Shown piece by piece: positions 19,134 to 28,147 of a DNA stretch of 64,000 nucleotides. A program made the translations under genes and the position numbers. The DNA comes from Chitinophagales bacterium (lineage in GTDB: Bacteria > Bacteroidota > Bacteroidia > Chitinophagales > LD1). The notes below the pieces were generated by a model, which did not search any database, was not told where the DNA came from, and was given only the letters and a program-made list of their open reading frames with translations. The stretch covers positions 62,001 to 126,000 of the forward strand of contig JAEUUZ010000003.1 of the NCBI GenBank assembly GCA_016786765.1. Reading direction: 5' to 3'. Each line of letters starts with the position of its first letter. The stretch's first letter is position 1.

Positions 19134-19151
19134 ATATTGCAATATTGCGAT
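19134..19151 (-). promoter_or_regulatory. Candidate ArsR operator
   Basis: Contains the perfect 10-bp palindrome GCAATATTGC (19139-19148) inside a near-palindromic ATATTGCAATATTGCGAT, 16 bases before the arsR ATG. On the minus strand TTTG (19164-19167) lies one spacer length upstream of a weak -7 box (CAATATTG) within the palindrome, so bound ArsR would block the promoter. Confidence 0.55.
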
Positions 19152-19208
19152 AAAGAATGAAAACAAAAAACAGATTCATTCCTTTATTAAAAATTTAACA
19201 GGTTTTAC

Positions 19209-20216
19209 TTAATCATTGATGCGTTTCCACAACTCATCTTTCAGCTTTTCGATGTTAGACTGTGTGGCTGAAGAGATAAAAACAAAGTCGATTTTCAATC
19301 TGCCTTTGAGTTTAGCTTTTAAATCTTTTTCGAGCATCTCTAACATTTCTTTATCCACTAGATCCGATTTGGTTATTGCTAAAAATCGTTGTTTGTTCAA
19401 CAAATCAGGATTGAAAAGCTTAAGCTCTTTGAGCAAAATTTTGTATTGTTCTACAATGTCATCAGCATCTACCGCTATAAGAAAAAGTAAGCAGGCGTTG
19501 CGTTCTATATGTTTCAAGAATCGGTCGCCTAGGCCTTTGCCAAGATGCGCCCCTTCAATTATTCCCGGGATATCAGCCATTACAAAAGACAAGTGGTCTT
19601 TGTATGCTACCATGCCTAGGTTAGGCGTAATAGTGGTGAAGGCATAATCGGCAATTTCAGGTTTAGCTGCAGAAACAACAGACAGTAGTGTTGATTTTCC
19701 CGCATTCGGAAAGCCTACCAAACCTACATCAGCCAATAGTTTCAGCTCAATAACAATCCAGCCTTCTTCGTTGGGTTCGCCCGGTTGAGCGTGTGTAGGT
19801 GCTTGGTTCGTAGGTGTTTTGAAAAAATCGTTTCCATGTCCGCCTCGTCCGCCTTTCTTCACAATCAACTCTTCTCCGTCTTCATTGATTTCTCCTATAA
19901 TTTCACCTGTTTCGAAATCGCGAGCAACCGTTCCTAGTGGCACATCTAAAATTTGATCATCACCGGCCTTTCCTGAACGCAATGCTTTATCGCCACGCAT
20001 TCCATCTTCTGCCATCACGTGTTTTCGGTATTTTAAATGCAGCAGTGTCCACAATTGCTTATTGCCGCGCAAAATCACATGACCACCCCTTCCTCCATCG
20101 CCACCATCGGGACCACCTTTCTCCACAAATTTTTCTCTTCGAAAATGCGATGAACCGGGGCCACCAAGACCGGACTTACAGTGAATCTTTACGTAATCAA
20201 TAAAATTCTCAGCCAT
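19209..20216 (-). CDS. obgE: Obg/CgtA GTPase
   Basis: Essential GTPase linked to 50S ribosome assembly and the stress response (335 aa). The glycine-rich Obg fold (residues 1-155, [18 protein letters not shown]) is followed by the G domain with P-loop GFPNAGKST, switch-[12 protein letters not shown] and TKSD. It ends directly after the G domain, without the extra C-terminal OCT domain found in some phyla, as is normal for Bacteroidota. The adk gene is 26 bp upstream on the same strand and the two probably form an operon. Confidence 0.97.
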   Translation of the reverse strand: MAENFIDYVKIHCKSGLGGPGSSHFRREKFVEKGGPDGGDGGRGGHVILRGNKQLWTLLHLKYRKHVMAEDGMRGDKALRSGKAGDDQILDVPLGTVARDFETGEIIGEINEDGEELIVKKGGRGGHGNDFFKTPTNQAPTHAQPGEPNEEGWIVIELKLLADVGLVGFPNAGKSTLLSVVSAAKPEIADYAFTTITPNLGMVAYKDHLSFVMADIPGIIEGAHLGKGLGDRFLKHIERNACLLFLIAVDADDIVEQYKILLKELKLFNPDLLNKQRFLAITKSDLVDKEMLEMLEKDLKAKLKGRLKIDFVFISSATQSNIEKLKDELWKRIND

Positions 20217-20242
20217 GGGTTGCTAAACTATATTAGCGTGTT

Positions 20243-20815
20243 TTACAGGTTATTTATCTGGAAGCAAAGTGCTTCAAAAATCTCGTCAACAGAACCCTCT
20301 CCGGCAATTTCTGCCAGTTTGTGTTGTGCTGCGTAATAGTTGGCTAATGGAGCCGTTTTTGTGCGGTATTCTACCACACGGTTCTTTACGATTTCTTCGT
20401 TTTGATCATCGGCTCTTCCGCTGGTCTTTCCTCGTTCTAATATTCTTCTGGTCAATTCTTCTTCTGATACTTTAAGCGACAAAACTTTTAAAATTGGAAT
20501 TGTGCGCAATTCCAATAATTTGTCTAGCGCCTCTGCTTGTTTCACAGTTCTTGGAAAACCGTCAAACACAAAACCTTTTGCATCTTTATTGCTATCCAAT
20601 TTATTTTCAATCATGCCGATCACCACCTCATCCGGCACTAAATCGCCTCTATCCATAAGGGTTTTAGCCTCTAATCCCAACTTTGTTTGTCCTGCTATTT
20701 CTGCACGGAGCATATCTCCGGTAGACAAATGAATAAATCCGAATTTATTGATAATGTTCGTTGCCTGTGTGCCTTTGCCGCTTCCCGGAGGGCCAAAAAG
20801 TACAATATTCCTCAT
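20243..20815 (-). CDS. adk: Adenylate kinase
   Basis: Interconverts ATP + AMP and 2 ADP (190 aa). P-loop FGPPGSGKGTQA at the N-terminus, AMP-binding STGDMLRAE and FDGFPRTVKQAEALD, and a short LID (RRILERGKTSGRADD) without zinc-binding Cys, that is, the short form usual in Bacteroidota. It is upstream of obgE in the same orientation. Confidence 0.97.
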   Translation of the reverse strand: MRNIVLFGPPGSGKGTQATNIINKFGFIHLSTGDMLRAEIAGQTKLGLEAKTLMDRGDLVPDEVVIGMIENKLDSNKDAKGFVFDGFPRTVKQAEALDKLLELRTIPILKVLSLKVSEEELTRRILERGKTSGRADDQNEEIVKNRVVEYRTKTAPLANYYAAQHKLAEIAGEGSVDEIFEALCFQINNL

Positions 20816-20871
20816 GTTCCGATATTATTTTTAATCGAGCTAAAAGTATAAAAACAATCCTAAAAACAGAA

Positions 20872-20895
20872 AAGACCACCGCAATGGATGGTCTT
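20872..20895 (-). terminator. Probable terminator of the CocE/NonD hydrolase gene
   Basis: Inverted repeat AAGACCA / TGGTCTT, 10-base loop, just past the minus-strand stop at 20920, followed on the minus strand by TTTTCTG. It separates the hydrolase gene from adk. Confidence 0.5.
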
Positions 20896-20919
20896 CTGTG
20901 TCATATAACATTGTACTTT

Positions 20920-23900
20920 TTATTGACGCGTAAAGCGCTTCACTACATTTCCGTTTTTGTTGGATAGGTCGCGAACAGTAGCAAAATAAACCCCTGATGC
21001 ATATCCGCTTACATTAAAGATGGCGTTATCATCAAAACGTTTGGTTTCAATAACAGCACCCATAGCATCGGAGATCGTTACCTCATATTGTGAATCAGAC
21101 GGTTTGTTCACAAACAAGTGAATTTGATCGTTTGCCGGATTTGGATACAAGCTTACATTCAAATCAAACTCTTTAATGGTTTTTACCGAGGTAGGTCCTT
21201 GATAAGAAGCACAAGATCCGCCTAGTGTGTTGTCCAAAATTGGGAACTCGATTTGTGTTGGATGTTGTGCTGAGAAATGAACGCGTTGTACAGCTACCCG
21301 TGGCGCCATCTCAACTCCGTTGAAAATATACGACTGTCCATCGCCCGGATTTCTACGGAAAAATTCTCCATCATTCATCGGCAAGTTTGGATTCACTTGG
21401 TAACGTGTAAAGTTAGAGCTACTGATTAACACTACTACTTTATGGCCTTTACCCCAGCTGTATCCAATAGGAATTCCGTGGAATTCGTAATCCAACACTT
21501 CTCCGGAATTGATATTTTGATATGGCGTTGCCAAATCATCTCTGGTTTCAATTTTATCGAGGAAAGTTTTCACGTAATCTCTTGCACGAGCATTGATTAC
21601 CGCTTCTGTAACAAAATAAATTCTGCCATCCGGGAACTGATCGCCAATTCTAATCATCCAATCGGTATCGGTTGGTTTACCATCCAAAACGCCTGCAGGA
21701 TTTGATTTTGCCCACATTTTCACTTTCGGATAGCCGATTGTTGTTAGTGAGTCTACAATTGGCTCGCTCACAAATTTCAAAACGCCTTCTCTGTCCATAG
21801 TATATGGCGCATTCGTAGGATCTGTCCATTCCATTTGCCCTTGTGAAGTTCTCGTTCCATCAGGTGATCGCACAATCATATTCGACCCACCTACTGTTAA
21901 GATAGGATCGTTTGGATCGTGTACATAAACACGGTACCCTTCGTCTGTAGTAGGGGCGCTGTTGGTGAATGAACCATCGGCATGCATATACATGGTTTGC
22001 ATACGAATGTTTTTACATGGAGGGAAGCGCTCCGACTCCATCCAATAGTTACCCACCTTGTCGTTGCCGGTTACTCCTGCAGCGCGGTCAATAGAGTCGT
22101 CCGGTCCGGCAATATACATTCGGAATGTTGGCACATTATGAAAGTCTCTAAATGGAATTCCGCTTTCCGGAACCGAATCTGAGAAACCTAATGTTCCTGA
22201 ACCCAAACGAATTGGAAGAGGAATGGTTTTAATGGTCTCGGTGGTGTCGCTTGGATTGTCGCGCTCAGCATAACTCATGTTCGACAAATCGCCTTTACCT
22301 GCCAAGAAGTTAATCATTTTAGAAAAAGGCACCACATAGTCTGTGGCCGGAATTCTGATTTGGTGGCCCAATAAAAAGTCTTGCCAACGCGTTCCTGCGC
22401 GGATAACGAATTTCGGCTCTCCAATTTTTTGGTCAGTATTATAGTTCAGGTTGTATCGGAACCATGTAATTAAATCTGAATTGATGAGTGTTCCTAACGC
22501 CACATTCGCAAGGTTCACATTTCCGATGTCAATTTTAGTGATTTCGTTTACACTCTCCGGATACTGGCGGTCACCTGTAAGTCTGCTACCAATGGTTTGG
22601 TGCGCCCATGGTCCGATAATAATTTTTTGAAGACTTTTAAAGGAGTCGATAACGTGATCTTGCGTAAGCTGGAGTGTTCTAATTTGTCCTTCAATGAAAA
22701 TATCCCACCATCCTGTTAGGTGCAGAACAGGTGTTTGAAGATTTTCGTAACGGCTGTGTGTTAAATTCGGTCGAGGCAATTGTGTTGTTCCGTCTACGGA
22801 TTCTCCTTGTGCATCCACATACGCTACACTGGCATCCATATCGGCACGGCCGGCAGAATTCGGGTAAAAACCTGCAGGGCTCATAGGGTCGTTGGTGTAG
22901 GCCGGTTTTTCATACCAAGGATATCGAACTGTTGAGAAGTGGTCGATTGAAATATTGGCCGCTTCGAACTTATTTTGTTGCGCAATACGCGTTACACCAT
23001 TCACCGTATAAGGTTGTGGCAACTTATAATCGGCTGATGAGTGGATAGAGTTATCTCTATATCCAGCTCCGGTAGCAACATCTATTGGGTTCAAATCATC
23101 ATCCGTTCCGGTAAAAATTTGACCTTTCAACCAGCCGGTAACAATTCTGTTTCTGAATACACCGTTGTTATAGCCGGTAGACAAATAATGTTCAATGGTA
23201 GCTACTATAGGCAACAGGCATTTCAATTGCGGTACTGAATCCAAGATACGGTGTGCTGCAGCAAGTTGGAGCTGTGTGTTTCCTAACGCAGACGCACCAA
23301 TCATTCCAATACTTCCGTTATTCAGTTTTGTATTTGTGTGCGGATAGCCATTATAGTAATTTAAGAAAATTTCTTTAGCCGTTGAATCGCCATATGTTGC
23401 AATGTATGCCGAGTCGATAATCGCAATTTGTTTTACAGAGTTATATCCATCTTCATGGCGATTACTGTTTCTCGGATCCGATAAATCATAAGGGTCTAAG
23501 ATGTGGGAATAGCTTGGGTGATATCCATTTTTATTCCAACTGTCGCTATACATCGGGAAATATATACCACCTGAAGAGTAGCGCCCTCGCATATCTTGAA
23601 GCATGTAGTTATAGCCCAAGATAGACATGATGGAACCTAGAGCATCATATTCTTGTGCCGGCCCTTTGTCATATGGTGTACGCGTAAATACGGTTGGCAA
23701 CTGATACGGGTTGGCGTTAGGCTGTCCATTCAACGAATCATAAAGCATAATCTGCGCTCCTTTCGGAATAATTTCAACATTGTACCCCAAAATATTGGTT
23801 ACCAAAGAATCCCTTGTTCTTGGCACATAAAAATCGGTAAACAATTTTGTTCCATCGGGCATAACCAAAGGCACTGTAAACTTCGAAGTAAACTCCGAAA

Positions 23901-23991
23901 TATCATCGAGTTGTCCGTTGTTAGCAATTCCTTGCGAGTAACCCTGCATAAATGTAAATGCAGTTAAGAAAAGAGCGTAAATCTTTTTCAT
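20920..23991 (-). CDS. Secreted CocE/NonD (X-Pro dipeptidyl-peptidase S15-like) hydrolase with T9SS sorting domain
   Basis: Large exported alpha/beta hydrolase of 1023 aa. A signal peptide (cleavage near QGYSQG) leads into an S15/CocE-type catalytic domain; the probable nucleophile is Ser in GMIGASALGNTQLQ (about residue 234), and HLTGWWDIFIEGQ and GPWAHQT are family motifs of the acid/His region. A jelly-roll C-terminal domain follows (about 690-930), then a type A T9SS sorting domain (SLYPNPANDQIH, SGVYFATV, KRFTRQ). Likely an ester or peptide hydrolase at the cell surface; some family members act on cephalosporins or glutaryl amides. It is monocistronic and divergent from hflX. Confidence 0.88.
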   Translation of the reverse strand: MKKIYALFLTAFTFMQGYSQGIANNGQLDDISEFTSKFTVPLVMPDGTKLFTDFYVPRTRDSLVTNILGYNVEIIPKGAQIMLYDSLNGQPNANPYQLPTVFTRTPYDKGPAQEYDALGSIMSILGYNYMLQDMRGRYSSGGIYFPMYSDSWNKNGYHPSYSHILDPYDLSDPRNSNRHEDGYNSVKQIAIIDSAYIATYGDSTAKEIFLNYYNGYPHTNTKLNNGSIGMIGASALGNTQLQLAAAHRILDSVPQLKCLLPIVATIEHYLSTGYNNGVFRNRIVTGWLKGQIFTGTDDDLNPIDVATGAGYRDNSIHSSADYKLPQPYTVNGVTRIAQQNKFEAANISIDHFSTVRYPWYEKPAYTNDPMSPAGFYPNSAGRADMDASVAYVDAQGESVDGTTQLPRPNLTHSRYENLQTPVLHLTGWWDIFIEGQIRTLQLTQDHVIDSFKSLQKIIIGPWAHQTIGSRLTGDRQYPESVNEITKIDIGNVNLANVALGTLINSDLITWFRYNLNYNTDQKIGEPKFVIRAGTRWQDFLLGHQIRIPATDYVVPFSKMINFLAGKGDLSNMSYAERDNPSDTTETIKTIPLPIRLGSGTLGFSDSVPESGIPFRDFHNVPTFRMYIAGPDDSIDRAAGVTGNDKVGNYWMESERFPPCKNIRMQTMYMHADGSFTNSAPTTDEGYRVYVHDPNDPILTVGGSNMIVRSPDGTRTSQGQMEWTDPTNAPYTMDREGVLKFVSEPIVDSLTTIGYPKVKMWAKSNPAGVLDGKPTDTDWMIRIGDQFPDGRIYFVTEAVINARARDYVKTFLDKIETRDDLATPYQNINSGEVLDYEFHGIPIGYSWGKGHKVVVLISSSNFTRYQVNPNLPMNDGEFFRRNPGDGQSYIFNGVEMAPRVAVQRVHFSAQHPTQIEFPILDNTLGGSCASYQGPTSVKTIKEFDLNVSLYPNPANDQIHLFVNKPSDSQYEVTISDAMGAVIETKRFDDNAIFNVSGYASGVYFATVRDLSNKNGNVVKRFTRQ

Positions 23992-24139
23992 CTAGTTTGG
24001 TGGTTTGAGGCATGAATATAGCAAAGGATTTCTATTGGTTGAATTTTTATATCGCTTTTTTGTCTTACTGTTTTCTCGAACCGTTTCCGGAAATTAGCTT
24101 TCTGTCTATTTTCAAACACACTTGTTGCGAAATTCATGC

Positions 24140-24147
24140 TACATTTG
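24140..24147 (+). promoter_or_regulatory. -7 box of the hflX promoter
   Basis: Perfect TAnnTTTG (TACATTTG) 22 bases before the hflX start; no clean TTTG is visible at the expected upstream distance. Confidence 0.45.
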
Positions 24148-24169
24148 CAACGAATTAAACAAATAGACA

Positions 24170-25381
24170 TTGACAGAAACATCCACTATACATATAGAAA
24201 GAGCTGTTCTTATTGGCATTTCCACGAAAACCCAAAATGAAGAACAAACCCGCGAATACTTAGATGAACTTGAATTCTTGGCATTAACCTCAGGTGCAGA
24301 AACCGTAAAACGTTTTTGGCAAAACTTGCCGCACCCCGACCACAAAACCTATTTAGGAAAAGGGAAGTTAGAAGAAGTGGCCAATTATGTAGCAAACGTT
24401 GGTGTTGATTTGGTCATCATTGATGACGAGATTTCGCCTTCACAACAACGCAACATTGAAAAGATAGTGAAGTGTAAAGTGTTGGATCGAAGTATGCTCA
24501 TCCTCGACATTTTCGCGCAACGAGCCAGAACGGTGCAAGCCAGAACACAAGTAGAATTGGCTCAATTGCAATATATGTTGCCGCGTTTGAAGGGAATGTG
24601 GAGTCACCTCGACCGGGTAAAGGGAGGTATTGGTATGAAAGGTGCCGGGGAGAAGGAAATTGAAACGGATAGACGAATTGCAGAAAAGAAGATCTCGCAA
24701 TTGAAGTTGAAATTGAAAGAAATCGACAAGCAAAACGAGGTGCGCAGAAAAAATCGTGCAGAAATGATTCGAGTGGCATTGGTGGGTTACACCAACGTTG
24801 GGAAATCAACGCTCATGAACCTTTTGGCCAAAGAAGAGGTGTTTGCCGAAAACAAATTGTTTGCCACACTCGACACTACGGTTCGCAAAGTTGTCTTCAA
24901 CGCAGTTCCCTTTTTGCTTTCGGATACAGTAGGGTTTATCCGCAAACTTCCACATCATTTGGTAGAAAGTTTCAAATCTACATTAGACGAAGCCATAGAA
25001 GCCGATATTCTTTTGCATGTAGTCGATATTTCCCATGCCGCATTTCAAGATCAAATGCATGTGGTGAATTCGATTTTAGAAGAAATTGGCGCTAAAGACA
25101 AACCGGTAATTATTGTTTTTAATAAAATGGATTTATACGAAGCCAAGAATTTCGATGAATTTCTACCTTTGGATGTGAAGAAGAACATGTTGCTTGAACT
25201 CGAAAATTCGTGGATGGCTCGAACCAATGAAAACGCCATTTTTGTTTCTGCTACACAAAACCGAAATACGGGCGACCTCAGACATCTTATCTTTGAAAAA
25301 GTTCGAAAGCTCTATTTGGAACGCTTTCCCTACAAAGCGGGCTATTGGCACGATTATCTGAATGTAGAGACTGAAGGGTAA
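24170..25381 (+). CDS. hflX: Ribosome-associated GTPase HflX
   Basis: GTPase that splits or rescues stalled 70S ribosomes (403 aa). The N-terminal HflX domain contains GKGKLEEVANYV and VLDRSMLILDIFAQRA; the central coiled region has KGGIGMKGAGEKEIETDRR; the G domain shows GYTNVGKST and DTVGFIRKLPHHLVESF, with NKMD. The start is a TTG at 24170, as no ATG is available between the promoter box and the conserved region. The gene is monocistronic, ending at a strong bidirectional terminator. Confidence 0.96.
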   Translation: MTETSTIHIERAVLIGISTKTQNEEQTREYLDELEFLALTSGAETVKRFWQNLPHPDHKTYLGKGKLEEVANYVANVGVDLVIIDDEISPSQQRNIEKIVKCKVLDRSMLILDIFAQRARTVQARTQVELAQLQYMLPRLKGMWSHLDRVKGGIGMKGAGEKEIETDRRIAEKKISQLKLKLKEIDKQNEVRRKNRAEMIRVALVGYTNVGKSTLMNLLAKEEVFAENKLFATLDTTVRKVVFNAVPFLLSDTVGFIRKLPHHLVESFKSTLDEAIEADILLHVVDISHAAFQDQMHVVNSILEEIGAKDKPVIIVFNKMDLYEAKNFDEFLPLDVKKNMLLELENSWMARTNENAIFVSATQNRNTGDLRHLIFEKVRKLYLERFPYKAGYWHDYLNVETEG

Positions 25382-25400
25382 CCATCAATTTCTTATATAA

Positions 25401-25432
25401 AAAAACCGATAGATTACTGTCTATCGGTTTTT
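25401..25432. terminator. Bidirectional terminator between hflX and a lipoprotein gene
   Basis: Perfect 13-bp stem AAAAACCGATAGA / TCTATCGGTTTTT with a 6-base loop, lying between convergent stops at 25381 and 25451. The A/T tails serve both directions. Confidence 0.9.
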
Positions 25433-25450
25433 CGATTTTAAAATTTTGGG

Positions 25451-26107
25451 CTATTTTGTAAACGTTAGCGTTTCCGAATTGCTTTCTTCTTTTGTATAGG
25501 CAAAATCTCCTAAGCCGTCAGAATCATTTTTGGCTTCTTTGCTATTGGTTGCTCGCGTTAAAATGAGTTGGTCTTTCTTAATTTGAACCTCAAAAGTTCC
25601 GAAATTATATAGATTCAAAAGCTGCTTAGTTTCTGTTGCGTTTCCCCAATTCCAAGGAAAGTTGTAGGTTGTTGTTTCGGGTTGTGCTGAAGAGGGAACT
25701 ACCGGACCATTTATAATATGCGTATCGAACTGTGTAGACAGATCCTGCTTAGTATCGCTGTACGTCACTTTTCCATCTTTTGAAAAAGACAAGGTAAAGC
25801 TATGATTAGCGAGGGTTGTTGTTCTCATAAATGTTGTAGCACCCGGGGTTAATGTTGTTTGGCTGAAGTCTACTTTTGTTTCTTTCCCTCCGGAAACATT
25901 GCTCGTAGTTTCTTCTGTAATAGTTTGGTCGGGGGTTGCAGCAGCCACATAATTCTTTTGTTCCACTTTTCTTTCAGAGGAGCTTCTTGTGGACAGAGTC
26001 CATGTTCCATCGGTAAGATACTTATCGTAATTGTCGCGTTCCTTTGCGCAACCACTCATCAATAAAACAGCAACAACAGGGGCAATGAAATAAATTGATT
26101 TTCTCAT
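25451..26107 (-). CDS. Predicted lipoprotein, tandem paralogue B
   Basis: Lipoprotein of 218 aa (lipobox LLMSGC) of unknown function. It is clearly paralogous to the gene just upstream at 26135-26788: both begin the mature protein with CAKERDN(Y/F)DKYLTDGTWT and share a later ATETKQ/TTETKQ motif and a C-terminal FxK. The beta-rich pattern with KDGKVTYSDT resembles small lipocalin-like proteins of Bacteroidota (many are named lipocalin-like or DUF5004), but I cannot assign it with certainty. The spacing of 27 bp to its paralogue suggests co-transcription. Confidence 0.75.
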   Translation of the reverse strand: MRKSIYFIAPVVAVLLMSGCAKERDNYDKYLTDGTWTLSTRSSSERKVEQKNYVAAATPDQTITEETTSNVSGGKETKVDFSQTTLTPGATTFMRTTTLANHSFTLSFSKDGKVTYSDTKQDLSTQFDTHIINGPVVPSSAQPETTTYNFPWNWGNATETKQLLNLYNFGTFEVQIKKDQLILTRATNSKEAKNDSDGLGDFAYTKEESNSETLTFTK

Positions 26108-26134
26108 TCGTTTATTTGTTTTGGGTTTGAAAAA

Positions 26135-26788
26135 TTATTTCGAAAAATGATAGGCAACGCCTTGGTTGGATTCCGATGTTTTGACATATTCTCCTGTTCC
26201 GTCAGTTCCTGAACTGGTGCCTACTCCGGAAACGTTTAAGGCCATCGAAAAGCTGTTTTTGTTTATCGATACATTAAACGTCTGACCGTCAAAACTCAAT
26301 TGTTGTTTTGTTTCTGTTGTGTTCACCCAATACCAATAACCCTTTCTACTGTTTGTTCGTTCTGCCTCTGCAACATTTACTACAGGGCCGTTTCCTAATT
26401 CCGTATCATTTTGTGAGGACTGGCTTTTAGTGGCACTCGCCTGCTCGTAGGTACCGTCTTTATTGAATTTAAACGTTAGCTTTACCGTTCCAACTTTAGT
26501 TTCTCGTGTAAAAGTAGTTCCTCCGGGCACGTAGGTGGTTTGGTTATATCTCACGGTTGTCGCTTTCCCGTTTGCGTAGGTTGTTGTTTGTTGAGATGTT
26601 GTAGTTTTGGTAGGTACTCCAGGCAATACATAATCAAAGGTTTCCACATCTATTGATTGTTCATCTATAGAAGACATTGTCCATGTGCCGTCTGTTAAAT
26701 ACTTGTCGAAATTATCGCGCTCTTTGGCACAACCCGACAAAAGCGCTATGGAAACAATGGAAAAAAATAAAATGCTGTTTTTCCTCAT
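26135..26788 (-). CDS. Predicted lipoprotein, tandem paralogue A
   Basis: Lipoprotein of 217 aa (lipobox LLSGC) and first gene of a tandem pair with 25451-26107. The identical mature N-terminus (CAKERDN, DKYLTDGTWT) and equal length show a gene duplication; the middle regions have diverged strongly, while both keep a Thr-rich first half and KFNKDGTYE-like hairpin. No enzymatic motif is visible. Probably an envelope-anchored beta-barrel binding protein (inference). Confidence 0.75.
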   Translation of the reverse strand: MRKNSILFFSIVSIALLSGCAKERDNFDKYLTDGTWTMSSIDEQSIDVETFDYVLPGVPTKTTTSQQTTTYANGKATTVRYNQTTYVPGGTTFTRETKVGTVKLTFKFNKDGTYEQASATKSQSSQNDTELGNGPVVNVAEAERTNSRKGYWYWVNTTETKQQLSFDGQTFNVSINKNSFSMALNVSGVGTSSGTDGTGEYVKTSESNQGVAYHFSK

Positions 26789-26860
26789 AAGGTGAATTGG
26801 GTTATATTGAAATCTAATCTAATGTGTTTTTTTACTGATTCCTAACATTTGTGACGAATC

Positions 26861-27490
26861 TCATAATTCGAAAGCCGCACTATGAATTTCATGCCCGCCT
26901 TCAAAAGTCCGGATAGCAAACCCAAGACCGGAAAACAAGGCGCTTACCGCTGCTACTTTATCGGCAGTAATATATTGGTCGGATGTGCCATAAACAAAGG
27001 TTTTTCGTTTTGCCGAAAAGGCTATTTCTTGTGGGTTTGCCAGCATTTCCGCCCCTAGCTCACCGGCATATAAAACCAGTTCTTTTATGTCTAACTCGTT
27101 GTTGTTCAACCAACGTGAAACAGTTGTAGCGCCTTGTGAGAAGCCCAACACGTTGATTGTTGTATGTGCAGGTTTATCTTGTGCCATTTTTTGAAACACT
27201 TGATTGAGATAGGCTACATAATCTTTAATCTCATTTTCGCGATCGTCTTTGGTCATCCAAGTGGCGCCTGTTTTGTCGTAACCGCCTTTCAAATAACTGC
27301 GGTTTAACGCTTCCGGAGCCACGATATAGGTTTTCCCATCATCCCAAAAGTCGAACATTTTGATGAAGTCTTCCGCTCGTTGCAAATAGCCGTGAACCAC
27401 TATCCATATGTGCTCTGTGTTAGCATTTAGTGCTCCTAGCGAATAATATCGGGCGGTTTTAGTTACCGTAATGTGGTGTTCGTTGAGCAT
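26861..27490 (-). CDS. Alpha/beta-hydrolase, phospholipase/carboxylesterase family
   Basis: Cytoplasmic serine esterase of 209 aa, the usual length of this family. Oxyanion strand WIVVHGYLQ, nucleophile elbow LGFSQGATT (Ser about residue 116), and the catalytic His in GGHEIHS near the C-terminus; the acid is probably Asp in YGTSDQYI. Substrate unknown (short acyl esters are typical). The gene diverges from the rimP operon. Confidence 0.87.
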   Translation of the reverse strand: MLNEHHITVTKTARYYSLGALNANTEHIWIVVHGYLQRAEDFIKMFDFWDDGKTYIVAPEALNRSYLKGGYDKTGATWMTKDDRENEIKDYVAYLNQVFQKMAQDKPAHTTINVLGFSQGATTVSRWLNNNELDIKELVLYAGELGAEMLANPQEIAFSAKRKTFVYGTSDQYITADKVAAVSALFSGLGFAIRTFEGGHEIHSAAFEL

Positions 27491-27527
27491 GTCTTCGTTT
27501 AAGCCTTTACCTCTAACGTAAACAAAA

Positions 27528-27558
27528 TTTGCTTTTCACAAAAAGGAATCGTATGTTT
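27528..27558 (+). promoter_or_regulatory. Promoter of the rimP-nusA-infB operon
   Basis: TTTG (27528-27531), 19-bp spacer and a perfect TAnnTTTG box TATGTTTG (27551-27558). The predicted transcript start is near 27564, so the leader consists almost entirely of the hairpin at 27576-27600. Confidence 0.7.
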
Positions 27559-27575
27559 GCGCCAGATTTAGACGC

Positions 27576-27600
27576 AGAGAGGGGACCGAAAGTCCCCTCT
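27576..27600 (+). promoter_or_regulatory. Leader hairpin in front of rimP
   Basis: Perfect 10-bp GC-rich stem GAGAGGGGAC / GTCCCCTCTC with loop CGAAA, followed by CGCTTTTAT. It lies between the promoter and the rimP start (27615). It could be an attenuator, an RNA-stability element or a binding site for a product of the operon; the T run is too short for a strong terminator. Confidence 0.6.
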
Positions 27601-27614
27601 CGCTTTTATAGCCC

Positions 27615-28100
27615 ATGGAAATAAAAATGAAAATAGAAGGTTGGTTAGTTCCTTTTTTAGAGGAGCGCAATCTTTTTCTTGTTGAGCTTAAAGTGCAAGG
27701 CAAGAAAAAAATTGAAGTGTTTGCCGATAGCGACACCGGCATCTCTATCAACGAGTGCGCTGAAATTTCAAAGTTTTTGGGAGGATTGTTAGACGAAGCC
27801 GATATCATGAGCGATAACTATACGCTCGATGTGTCTTCCCCGGGTATGAGCAATCCGTTGCGCGTTCCTCGTCAGTATAAAAGACGAATCGGACGAACAC
27901 TCGAAATTTTGAAAACAGACGGCAAAGAAGTGGTGGGCGTTTTAGAAGAAGTGCACGATGATCATATTGTTCTGCTACCCGTGGTAAAGGAAACAAAAGG
28001 AAAGAAAAAGAAAACCGATGCGCCCGTTGAAGCGCCATTGGCTTTCTCGCTCAATTACGATGAAATCAAACGTGCATTGATTCAAATTAACTGGAAATAG
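27615..28100 (+). CDS. rimP: Ribosome maturation factor RimP
   Basis: Assembly factor for the 30S subunit (161 aa). Recognised by the N-terminal LFLVELKVQGKKKIEVFADSD, the INECAEISKFLGGLLD segment and LDVSSPGMSNPLR, plus its position immediately before nusA and infB, the conserved bacterial order. The start is at 27615 or at the next in-frame ATG (27627), which would begin directly at the conserved helix. The gene is expressed from a promoter with a structured leader. Confidence 0.95.
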   Translation: MEIKMKIEGWLVPFLEERNLFLVELKVQGKKKIEVFADSDTGISINECAEISKFLGGLLDEADIMSDNYTLDVSSPGMSNPLRVPRQYKRRIGRTLEILKTDGKEVVGVLEEVHDDHIVLLPVVKETKGKKKKTDAPVEAPLAFSLNYDEIKRALIQINWK

Positions 28101-28147
28101 AAAATTATTTAAAAACATAAATTCATAAATCTTCAAAACACATTAAT

